Assembly (NCBI GenBank): GCA_023101725.1
Contig: JALJCO010009115.1
Span: 141,071 to 205,070 of the forward strand
DNA length: 64,000 bases
Direction of reading: 5' to 3'
Source of the DNA: Atherinomorus stipes
Taxonomy: Eukaryota > Chordata > Actinopteri > Atheriniformes > Atherinidae
Of this stretch, positions 33,501 to 39,374 are shown one piece after another; positions within the stretch are counted from its first letter, which is position 1, and each line of letters starts with the position of its first letter. The position numbers and the translations under genes were made by a program. The notes under the pieces are model-generated. The model was not told the origin of the DNA and did not search any database. It saw only the letters and a program-made list of their open reading frames with translations.

Positions 33501-35400
33501 ATCCCAATCTCAACTTTATATCTGTGTGTAACAGATCTGGACATTCAACACATCTGTAGCGTTCATGTTGTTTCCTTATTTGGACATGAACCCATCATTA
33601 TCTGAAAAGTGATGATATGTATTAACATGCTACTCAGGTGGTGTGTGAACACACTGAAAGGAGACATTCTACCTGCCTCTTGCAAGAGCTGTTAATTATC
33701 TTTTAATTTCATTATGAATAGTTCATGGAAATTCATCATTTTTTCAGGGTGAAGTGAAAAACAACTCTGTGTGTGTTTTACCTGACATGGCGAGGTAGTT
33801 GATGTCATGCCCCGCTGCGAGGGCGTGAGACCCACTCTGGCCATAGCCTGTCAGTCGAGCATAGATGAGACGTGGATTTTCCATTAACAGTTCGTGTGGA
33901 CCGAGTCCCAGTTTTTCCATCACACCTAAGAGGTCAGCAAAGTGTTGGGCATCAGAAACACTTCTCCATCTGTGCCTCCTTATGTTGCTAGTTTAAGATA
34001 AGCAGACTGCAGACTCAATTAAGCAAGTTTGACTCTGCAAACTTCTGTTTCTTTTTAAGTTTTGCATAACTTATAAGAACATTTTAAAACTCTACACTGA
34101 TAAGCTGTAATCTAATTTAAGGATATCTTAGAATGTAAATAAACAAAACTGTTGTTAGAGCTAAAAAAAATGCTTCTCCATCCTTTGCTTCTAATCATAC
34201 TCAGTTTATTTAAACTAGTTTTGATATTCCTGTAATATTAAATTTACAAATAACAAGGAGCGTTGCAGTTTAGGGATGCACGATATGATCGGCCCCCCAT
34301 CCGTATCGGCCTATATCGACCTTAAAACTGAGTATCAGACATCAGCCACCCCACCAATATTTAACCAATATTCAATATTTAACCAATCAGCCCGCTGTTT
34401 CTAAAGTCTCCCCACCCCCCTTTAAAAAAAAAACCCTTCTTCTTCTTCTTCAAAAACTTCTTTTTTACAGACTTTAACACTCTAAAGACTAGGGTGTGAA
34501 AAAATATCGATACACTGAAATATGGCAATATTTTCATGCTATAATATTGACATTTAAAAAACGCGGTATCAATCTATTTTACAAATGAAATCTTGCAATA
34601 TTTTATCATTCTGTTACGAAATCTCGCAAGAATTCACAAAAATTTCACAATATTTTCATATAATGATATCATATTGACATTTAAAAATGCGGAATCTATC
34701 TACTGTAATCTATCTCTTATTACGAAATCTTGCGAGAATTCACGAAATATCGTGAGATTTTGTAACAGAACGATGAAATCTCACAAGATTTTGTAAGTAA
34801 AATTGATCGATACTGCGTTTTAAAATATCGATTTGATATTTGCATATGAAAATATTGTGATATTTCAGTGTATCAACACTTTTTCCCACAGAAATGTGTA
34901 ACAAAACTGCTATTTGCAATGACAACTTTTTTTTTTTTCGGCTTTGATGTTGGTATCGGTTATCGGCTACATGAGTTTTAAAATATCGGCATATCGGATA
35001 TCGACCAATATTCCAATATCCTTCATCCCTATTGCAATTGCTTGTATTTTTTACATCTCCTCTTTCCTATAGTGCTTTATGGCATGAACCACTGATTCTG
35101 ACCATCCAGTACGATAGAGCTTGTTCCAGCCTTTCTTATGGTGCAGGTCTGACCTTTACGGTAGGGCTCCAGCACCACGTCAGACTGAACGCAGAGCCTC
35201 CTGAGAACAGCCACACCCTCCGCCATCTTCAGGTTGATGGCCACAGAGCGTTTCCCCCGTGCTTGGGTGTCCAAAGACATGCCAGCCTTGGTGCGGTCCA
35301 CACGGATCACCTTGGCTCCAAAGTCTGCCAGGATCATGCCACAGAATGGTGCTGGAGCAAGACCCGCCAACTCAATTACTCTAACCCCAGCCAGGGCCAT
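7124..35400 (-). CDS. amacr: alpha-methylacyl-CoA racemase, complete five-exon gene
   Basis: Coding exons on the minus strand are 35400-35154, 33925-33782, 30676-30516, 9705-9519 and 7533-7124. Every junction is GT-AG and the joined length is 1149 nt, or 382 residues plus stop, equal to human AMACR. The enzyme interconverts (2R)- and (2S)-methyl-branched acyl-CoA esters, which lets pristanoyl-CoA and bile-acid intermediates enter peroxisomal beta-oxidation. It belongs to the family III CoA-transferase fold. Visible motifs are LADFGAKV near residue 24, AGHDINY with His122, LIADFAGGG with Asp152, and GAIEPQF with Glu237; these match the known catalytic residues of the family. The protein ends in KSKL, a canonical PTS1 signal. 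The ATG is preceded in frame by TAA six bases upstream (TAA ATC ATG), so the start is firm for this exon. No frameshift or internal stop was seen. Confidence 0.96.
7790..8855 (+). mobile_element. LINE (L2/CR1-like) 3' tail, split by a hAT MITE
   Basis: At 7808 a short frame reads [14 protein letters not shown], the usual C-terminal motif of L2-type ORF2 proteins. After the hAT insertion the 3' UTR resumes at 8638 and ends near ttgattgattgact at 8850. Everything upstream is missing (5' truncation). It lies in amacr intron 4. Confidence 0.55.
7860..8637. mobile_element. hAT-type MITE in amacr intron 4
   Basis: Terminal inverted repeat tagggatgcacgatat with 8-bp target duplication ctgtaaat at 7852-7859 and 8638-8645. 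The interior is built from repeated gatat/atcg motifs with no ORF. It is related to the element at 34271-35031. Confidence 0.8.
8957..9475. mobile_element. TTAA-flanked MITE, family 2, next to amacr exon 4
   Basis: Ends gggtagagtctggag and ctctggactctacc, with TTAA at 8953-8956 and 9476-9479. Non-coding. It ends 40 bp from the exon 4 donor site, but the donor itself looks intact. Confidence 0.65.
9519..9705 (-). CDS. amacr: amacr coding exon 4
   Basis: 187 nt, acceptor ATCAG|GTGGAG and donor AAGG|GTTTGT. It encodes residues 185-246 plus one base, including [19 protein letters not shown] and [16 protein letters not shown] (Glu237). A TTAA-flanked MITE ends about 40 bp beyond the donor in intron 4. 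Confidence 0.94.
9815..10038. mobile_element. hAT-like palindromic MITE
   Basis: Ends cagggg...cccaaa and ...gtgggcacacctg, with internal inverted segments around the shared words aacacacctgaatcaaatg and catttgattcaggtgtgtt. Imperfect 8-bp flanks ccgtagaa and ctgtaaaa. A decayed relative is at 59233-59390. Confidence 0.55.
10046..10670. other. intron 3 sequence, weak inverted structure only
   Basis: Contains aaacatcagg at about 10182 and cctgatgttt at about 10251 as a short inverted pair around a G/C-run. No gene recognised. Confidence 0.3.
10678..10985 (+). pseudogene. Tc1/mariner transposase C-terminal fragment
   Basis: Frame reads [15 protein letters not shown], then [20 protein letters not shown] and [10 protein letters not shown], a stop, then FSHMDRPE. 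A shifted frame gives DLNPIENL, the signature just before the last catalytic residue in this superfamily. Only the C-terminal part survives, with a stop and a frameshift. Confidence 0.65.
10990..12390. other. intron 3 sequence, nothing recognised
   Basis: AT-rich with poly(A)/(T) runs; short ORFs carry no known motif. Confidence 0.4.
12440..12880 (+). repeat. interspersed teleost-type repeat, copy B
   Basis: Diverged second copy of the repeat at 1425-2130; the order of shared words is the same and orientation is the same. The copy is shorter and lacks clear ends. Confidence 0.4.
12990..13165 (+). pseudogene. possible transposon-derived ORF fragment
   Basis: A short frame reads [20 protein letters not shown] then [11 protein letters not shown]. 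The pattern of a WP..TY..IF.Y segment followed by M.S.EA recalls repeated fish transposon-associated proteins, but too little is left to name the family. No start, no intact downstream frame. Confidence 0.25.
13591..14448. mobile_element. hAT-type MITE with internal palindrome
   Basis: Ends tagggctgggcgatat and atatcgcccagaatta, with 8-bp target duplication ggtgtaga at 13583-13590 and 14449-14456. An internal 21-bp inverted pair lies at 13843-13863 and 13968-13988. The long open frame across it is non-coding in character. Confidence 0.75.
14631..14715. repeat. microsatellite (TTA/TCA)n
   Basis: Trinucleotide tract of TTA and TCA units with few interruptions. It explains the Asn/Asp-run ORF on the minus strand. 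Confidence 0.9.
14730..16310. other. intron 3 sequence with unassigned GC-richer block
   Basis: 14965-15310 has an open frame of 115 codons without recognised motifs. 15500-15720 is GC-richer with CpGs (accggaagtttcgcc), probably part of a DNA transposon. 15740-16310 shows nothing. Confidence 0.3.
16312..17863 (+). mobile_element. tRNA-derived SINE, split by a hAT element
   Basis: Head 16312-16538 has a box-A-like tggctcaggcggtagagc and box-B ggttcaaatcccg, then the conserved SINE body (gagcaagacacttaaccctc). The tail resumes at 17740 and ends gcgatataaatgtaac plus poly(A). A 5'-truncated reverse copy lies at 27503-27822. Joined length is about 350 bp. Confidence 0.8.
16539..17739. mobile_element. 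1.2-kb hAT-type element inside the SINE
   Basis: Ends tagggttgtcacgatacc and ggtataccgtgcaaccctag, with 8-bp target duplication gtctgcac at 16531-16538 and 17740-17747. The interior has no transposase frame. It was inserted after the SINE, which dates the two relative to each other. Confidence 0.85.
18050..18470. mobile_element. TTAA-flanked MITE, family 1, right-truncated copy
   Basis: Starts at TTAA 18046-18049 with agacccacaacgcaac and follows the 2429-2863 copy through the phrase gcccctatagc...ctaaactagc to gaatgttggc. The right terminus is missing. Confidence 0.6.
18499..18690 (+). mobile_element. tRNA-derived SINE (second family) with 18-bp TSD
   Basis: Perfect target duplication gaaaaaatatttgttttg at 18481-18498 and 18691-18708. 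Head has tagctcagttggttgagca (box A) and ggttcgattcccgg (box B). The body (ctgcatgtcgctctccac) is not tRNA, and the anticodon region is too long for a working tRNA. Confidence 0.85.
18733..18778. mobile_element. terminal fragment of TTAA-flanked MITE, family 3
   Basis: TTAA at 18729-18732 then agggactagaggcaagatta, matching the inverted right arm of the complete copy at 38900-39369. It is cut off by a (CATA)/(TA) microsatellite. Confidence 0.55.
18779..18876. repeat. microsatellite (CATA)n-(TA)n
   Basis: Four CATA units then long TA runs split by cagta. ORFs here are pure Tyr-Ile artefacts. Confidence 0.95.
18880..19430. repeat. decayed interspersed repeat
   Basis: Flanked by near-identical direct words gctttctgaatgcgccctta and gctttgtgaatgtgccctta. 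The segment 19130-19330 shares order with 22925-23180 (tgtctgac, ttgttgtccacttcctgt). Family unknown. Confidence 0.35.
19532..20427. mobile_element. long-TIR MITE, ~0.9 kb
   Basis: Ends caattgacctatggctaaac-cacgccccc and the complementary gggggcgtggcttagccata-agtcaattg; about 30 bp with few mismatches. No transposase seen. Superfamily undetermined because the target duplication is unclear. Confidence 0.6.
20530..21470. other. intron 3 sequence, nothing recognised
   Basis: A 123-codon minus-strand frame at 20966-21337 shows no recognised motif and includes a poly-Lys run from a poly(T) tract. Confidence 0.3.
21474..22084. mobile_element. MITE with agccacatttacatggaa ends
   Basis: Left agccacatttacatggaa and right tccatgtaaatgtggct are inverted. 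An inner copy of the tttacatgg motif lies near 21546. No coding capacity; the superfamily is not clear. Confidence 0.55.
22600..22830 (+). repeat. interspersed teleost-type repeat
   Basis: Contains tacaccctggacagctcgcc, gtgtgggaggaagccgggg and aggcaaactccacac in order. Diverged relatives are at 44740-44930, 60160-60270 and, reversed, at 53795-53925. Confidence 0.5.
22925..23180. repeat. decayed interspersed repeat
   Basis: Shares the order of several words with 19130-19330. No ends or frame. Confidence 0.3.
23377..23600. mobile_element. palindromic MITE with ~60-bp arms
   Basis: Arms 23377-23437 and 23540-23600 start aatgggctttatgcac and include gaacttaagccagctccttt with few mismatches; a second inverted pair ggattaatc/gattaatcc lies near the centre. 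The flanks give no clear duplication. Confidence 0.65.
23720..24615. mobile_element. hAT-type MITE containing a GAAA microsatellite
   Basis: Ends ctgggatgtcccgata and tatcaggacatcccta, with near-perfect 8-bp flanks cagtacag (23712-23719) and cagtaaag (24616-24623). A long (GAAA)n tract sits at 24424-24503. Confidence 0.7.
24424..24503. repeat. microsatellite (GAAA)n
   Basis: About twenty uninterrupted GAAA units; the Lys-Lys-Glu-Arg ORF over it is an artefact. Confidence 0.95.
24640..26040. other. intron 3 sequence with one orphan repeat end
   Basis: No gene seen. At 25424 agggctgaacaattaatcgt resembles a hAT MITE terminus without a partner. Confidence 0.3.
26048..27430 (-). pseudogene. 5'-truncated LINE (CR1/L2-like) with reverse transcriptase remnant
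   Basis: Minus-strand frame 27409-26890 shows [31 protein letters not shown] and the [20 protein letters not shown] core of non-LTR reverse transcriptase. A single-base shift near 26895 moves the YSDDSAVVG catalytic segment to another frame, which runs through [19 protein letters not shown] and YKYLGVQLD to a stop at 26424; the same frame continues to 26181. The 3' end carries an (ATGAA)n tail at 26048-26100. The endonuclease half is absent. It is jockey-superfamily by motif; the exact clade is uncertain. Confidence 0.8.
27438..27500. repeat. microsatellite (AAT/GAT)n
   Basis: Sits between the truncated 5' end of the LINE and the 3' end of a reverse SINE, so it may be the SINE tail tract. 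Confidence 0.8.
27503..27822 (-). mobile_element. tRNA-derived SINE, reverse orientation, 5'-truncated
   Basis: Reverse complement follows the SINE at 16312-17863 from the box-B region (near 27800) to the gcgatataaa tail (27506). The box-A part is absent. Confidence 0.75.
28026..28376. repeat. large inverted repeat with ~140-bp arms
   Basis: Left arm 28026-28167 and right arm 28238-28376 are complementary along most of their length (gggccagttcaacaatagct against agctactgttgaactggccc), with a 70-bp spacer. Some mismatches and small gaps. No target duplication or coding frame was identified. Confidence 0.8.
28400..30090. other. intron 3 sequence, nothing recognised
   Basis: Short ORFs without motifs. 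Confidence 0.35.
30100..30277 (+). mobile_element. probable LINE 3' tail
   Basis: Ends tgactgaataaagatcaact followed by short CAACT repeats, typical of a LINE tail. No coding part remains. Confidence 0.35.
30516..30676 (-). CDS. amacr: amacr coding exon 3
   Basis: 161 nt, acceptor CACAG|GTCTTT and donor ATG|GTAAGG. It encodes [18 protein letters not shown], then [15 protein letters not shown] (Asp152) and ends KGQIIDASM. The phase closes exactly at codon 184. Confidence 0.94.
30690..33770. other. amacr intron 2, no supported feature
   Basis: AT-rich; ORFs lack known motifs and no paired repeat ends were found. Confidence 0.4.
33782..33925 (-). CDS. amacr: amacr coding exon 2
   Basis: 144 nt, acceptor CTTAG|GTGTG and donor TCAG|GTAAAA. 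It encodes residues 83-130 and the first base of codon 131, from [10 protein letters not shown] through [18 protein letters not shown] to [11 protein letters not shown], including the catalytic His122. It is too short and spliced on both sides to appear as a long ORF; it was found by matching the family and checking phase. Confidence 0.94.
34271..35031. mobile_element. hAT-type MITE in amacr intron 1
   Basis: Starts tagggatgcacgatatgatc and ends ttcatcccta, with 8-bp flanks ttgcagtt (34263-34270) and ttgcaatt (35032-35039). It is the same family as 7860-8637 and ends 122 bp from the exon 1 donor. Confidence 0.75.
35154..35400 (-). CDS. amacr: amacr coding exon 1
   Basis: Encodes residues 1-82 plus the first base of codon 83, starting [20 protein letters not shown]. 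It holds the N-terminal CoA-binding part of the family III fold, ending in VVLEPYRK. The donor reads AAAG|GTCAGA. An ORF continuing past the donor reads into intron and has no family similarity. Confidence 0.95.
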
Positions 35401-35404
35401 GATT

Positions 35405-36370
35405 TAAGGACTGTGGAGTCAAGTAACAGAGAAGGTTTTTAGTTTCATGCAGAACTGTGATGTTTTTACTTGATTTAACCATTGAGCATGAAGTATATAT
35501 GTATGAGCTTCAACATTCATTTTAGAGCTTACTTGGATCTCATACACAGACAATGGAATATGTAAAGAAACTGAAGGTGAAATGTTGCCATTAGTAGAGC
35601 AAGTTGACAAGTAAACTGCAACATGAAAAAAGGGTTTGATTGTTTTAATATGCGAGCCGAATTTTCAAGCAATTAGAAATATTTATTATAATCTACTGGA
35701 TGTACAGATAACTATCAGCAAACGCTTTGATACAGAAGATCTTCTAGAAACCGCAGAAGTTCTGATGCATTCCTATTCTCGTCTGTTTTTAGTCTAATGT
35801 CAGCTATCAGCACATCACAGTACACACAAATCAAAGAAGAGGAGGAGCCTCCAACTAACCTGATGGTTCTAAGATATCTAAACTTTGGACTTTACACTGA
35901 GACGAAGATGACGAGCTTTTTCGAGGGCCAGCGTTTCATCTATTGTCGAGGGCTGTCTAAAGATCTGCACGCATACAGTACCATGTACCTGTGCCACTTC
36001 GATACCAATATGTCATTTCAGTTACATGTCAGTTACAAAGTAATTACCGCTGCATTAATATGCAAGTTACTGACAGATTGGAGCCAGAAACAAGAAACTT
36101 CGAGCTAAACGGAAAAATAACAACAAGCTGCAGCATGGAAAGATCGCAAATGTGTACAACAGTTGATTACCCCTGACAGAGTTGGCTCACCTTAACTCAC
36201 TAGTTGATGACAAAACGCCTCCACATTAATTGTGTACAAACCAAAGGGCGCCTGTCTGAGCTTCTTGAAGAGAGAAGTTTGTTTTAATCGTCAGACACAC
36301 GGCGGCGGATCACCAGTTAATTAGACAATAACAAAAAAAGCAGAGATAGTGGTCAAATACAGTCCTCTGA
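35405..36370. other. amacr upstream region
   Basis: AT-rich without a CpG island. A 103-codon frame at 35797-36108 shows no known motif. Confidence 0.35.
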
Positions 36371-36379
36371 GTCCAAACC

Positions 36380-36520
36380 TGCCGAGCTGCTTTTTGATAT
36401 CTCTCAGGTTAAGGTGAAGGTGAGTGGGGGACACCAGAGTACGCCGCAGTTCACTCTGTCCAATCACAGAGCGCTAACTCCGCCTAGCTGGGCGTATATC
36501 GGCGTACGCCGGTAAACTGT
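36380..36520 (-). promoter_or_regulatory. possible amacr upstream/promoter-like GC-richer patch
   Basis: About 1 kb upstream of the amacr ATG a short GC-richer block breaks the AT-rich spacer. It has several CpGs and a CCAAT sequence (tccaatcacag near 36459). It could be a promoter with a non-coding first exon, or part of another repeat. No TATA box or proven start site was found. Confidence 0.2.
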
Positions 36521-36660
36521 AGAAACAAACCCTATTTGCAAACGATTTCCTGGTGACCTCCTTAGGTCGTCAGCAAGATTTCTGGGAAATGTAGTTCTCT
36601 TGTTAACCTTTCACGCTAGGCCAGGTTTAGCTAGCTACTTTGACAGAGAGTGGGAGAGAC

Positions 36661-36684
36661 ATAGAGAGAGAGAGAGAGAGAGAG
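36661..36684. repeat. microsatellite (GA)n
   Basis: About ten GA units. Confidence 0.9.
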
Positions 36685-36743
36685 ACTAGTTCAAAGTGAA
36701 ACCTAATGACGAAGGTATAGACTTTTTGTGTTAGGTTCACTGT

Positions 36744-36875
36744 GGGGGGGGGGGCGGGGGCGGGGGGGAGGGGGGGGCGTCCGGGCCCGGGTGGGGTGCG
36801 GGGGGGGGCGGGGAAACCAACACCTAACGGCCGGGGCGGCGGGGGGGGGTGGGGGGGGGGGGGGGGGGACGGGGA
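36744..36875 (+). repeat. G-only low-complexity tract
   Basis: About 130 bases of nearly pure G, with scattered C, A and T. It forms many possible G-quadruplexes, or may be a sequencing or assembly artefact. It creates the false Pro-rich ORF on the minus strand. Confidence 0.85.
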
Positions 36876-36951
36876 AACTCCACTGACATGAAATAGTATC
36901 GGTCAAGTGAAACTGACATTTTGTTGAAGTTAAATGAAAATTGCATCATTC

Positions 36952-37015
36952 ACATCAAATCAAATATATCTTTATTGCCAACTTAAGTAACTTTGCAGAC
37001 ATAATTGAATAGAGC
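36952..37015 (-). mobile_element. probable LINE tail fragment
   Basis: catcaaatcaaatatatctttattgcc type sequence resembles reversed LINE 3' ends with an aataaag-like motif. Very short. Confidence 0.3.
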
Positions 37016-37019
37016 TGAT

Positions 37020-38890
37020 TAATTGAGATACAATCAAATAATAGAAAAAAATCCTTATTTGTCCAATTTATAATAACTGCTCATGAAAGCTTATTAAAAA
37101 AAAAAGATAGACTTAACCAGGAAATCAAACTGACCACACCTTCAGCAGAATCTACAGATTAGATGCTAATAATTGCAGAAGTGTGGTCTCACACTGAGAT
37201 CAAGAGTTCTCTGATGTCTTTTGCAGAAAACTATGGGCCTACTTATGAGTAGGGCAAGGGCTTTATAGACTATCTTGATTCCAAAAAGGAAATGCAGCTT
37301 GCCTCAAATTGCACGTCTAAAATCAGACCGCGATAGCTACAAACTAAACTTGGGGTATATATATCAAGAAAAAGCCTTCCCAAGAGAACTGTAGAACAAA
37401 CTGCAGTTTTGTGATTATCTTTTTTTTTTTCCCCAGAAAGATAATGTGTGCAAATAATGGTCTGTGGACAGAAGACAGAATCTGTGTCATTTGATCATTT
37501 CTGTGGCATGATCCATCTCAGGGGTACTTTTCTCCAAAATGCCAGTATGTCTGTCTCCAAGTGAGGCAGTCAACAATTTAGGTCATCAAGTGTGTATTGA
37601 ACGGTCTTACAAAACAATACTGAAGAGAAACTGAATCCAATTTTTTTTTTAAAAAAAGAAAGAAAAGAAAACATGTGTGCACATGCAGTGTTTGTGTTAT
37701 TGATAAATGAATATGGATTTTTCAAAACAGAAAAACAAAGTGTTGTGGTCACTAGTACAACTGCAGTTATGAGAACAATTACTCCTCATTTTTTTAATTG
37801 AAGACTAGACGAAATAATGACTTCTTGAAGCAAATTAAAGGAATTAATACTCACTTAATTAAATCTCATTTCTGTGTGGCACCTGACTGTTTCTCTTTTT
37901 CTTCTGCTTATGTTAATGCTATAATAATACAGCTTTGTACCAAAACACTAAACCCTTTTCTCTTAATTTGCATAATCTTTCTCTTGGCATAATCTACTCT
38001 CACACACAGTCACCTTAAACAAACTTGGCTCCAAATCAAACCTCTGCATATTTCTGGACATTATACATGTTGTTGGCACATTAATTCTCTGCATTTATTT
38101 TAAATGCTTCATCACAAAATGCTGACTTCTGAGTTACATAAACGCCAGCGCATGAAACAGAAAAAAAATGCAATTATGTGCAAGCACTTTTTTTTTCATT
38201 AAATCCAATATATCTGGGGAAGTGAAAATGACATTTAAGAAGTCAAATGAGATTTTAATCCAGTCATATTTTGCATTTATGTTGTTTCATGATTAAGCAA
38301 ATATATATTTAAAAGAAAATTGGACTTTTCTCTTATAAAATTGGAAATGCTCTTAGATGAAAGATGTGGTAGAAAAAATAACCTTTAAAGGCTTATTTCA
38401 TGCTCCTATTGGCTTTCCATCATCTTTATCTTGTCCTTAAATTACCATCCACGTGCTGACAACTCTAAATATCTTTGTTGATGATTATGTCATTCAGTTA
38501 GTAAGCGTAGGCAGAGACATGGAAAGAAAGTGAAACCAAATTTGGTCCCAGGCCACTTGGTGCTTAAGATCATGCTATTTCTGACATCAGAAAATTTCTC
38601 TCATGTCGGCATGGACGATCTGACTCATAACTGCTGAGTATAGCTTATAGCTGCAGGCAGCATCTAATGAAAGAAAATAACCTTCTTGCACGAGAACACA
38701 CATCCTCACAAAGGTATTTTGAGGTGGCTGTGGTAGGCATGATCCTTCCATGTGCTCTTTGTGTTACTGCAGTTAAAATCGTTTGTACCCTTTTCACTGG
38801 AACAGAATCAATGGCTTTTTTTTTTTAGAAAAAAAAATCAGCTGTATCCAAACCTTTTCCATAGGATTGAACTCAACTCGGCTTAAAACA
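37020..38890. other. gene-poor spacer
   Basis: No supported exon, RNA gene or repeat pair. Confidence 0.4.
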
Positions 38891-38899
38891 GTCCATTAA

Positions 38900-39369
38900 A
38901 GGGACTAGAGGCAGGAATTAAAAAAAAAAAACAAACCTGCATGTCCATTTTTTTTCATACTAATGGGTGATGAAGCATTAAATTCCCAAAATAACTTTTC
39001 CACCCACGTTTCTCTCTGTTGCCTTGAACAGGCTGTGTTCTGCAAAATGCGCTGCAATTCGGTGGCCCAATTTCCCGCGCTGCCCTGCGGACGTGACGTC
39101 ATACATCAGCAGTTTTGATACAGGAAGAAGACGGTCACGGTAAATTCAAACACTGTAAGCGATAGTTATGGATTCTTCTGCTGTCAGCAAACAATCCAGA
39201 TCAACTGAAAGACACTAAAAAGTGTAAGTACGGAGAAAAAGCGTAGTAAACAACATTATAGCTTCAGTTTGTGCACGCTCCCGTGACGGCTTGGCTCGTG
39301 GCTGCAGTTACCTAAAGCGTCAATCGCGGCAGTCGCGAGTTTTGTTTCTTAATCTTGCCTCAAGTCCCT
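38900..39369. mobile_element. TTAA-flanked MITE, family 3, complete copy
   Basis: Ends agggactagaggcagg and cttgcctcaagtccct, with TTAA at 38896-38899 and 39370-39373. A one-sided fragment is at 18733-18778. Non-coding. Confidence 0.7.
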
Positions 39370-39374
39370 TTAAC

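Noticed and set aside
35032..35442. 136-codon plus-strand ORF
   Set aside because: Antisense shadow of amacr exon 1.
36703..36906. Pro-rich minus-strand ORF
   Set aside because: It is only the complement of the G-only tract.
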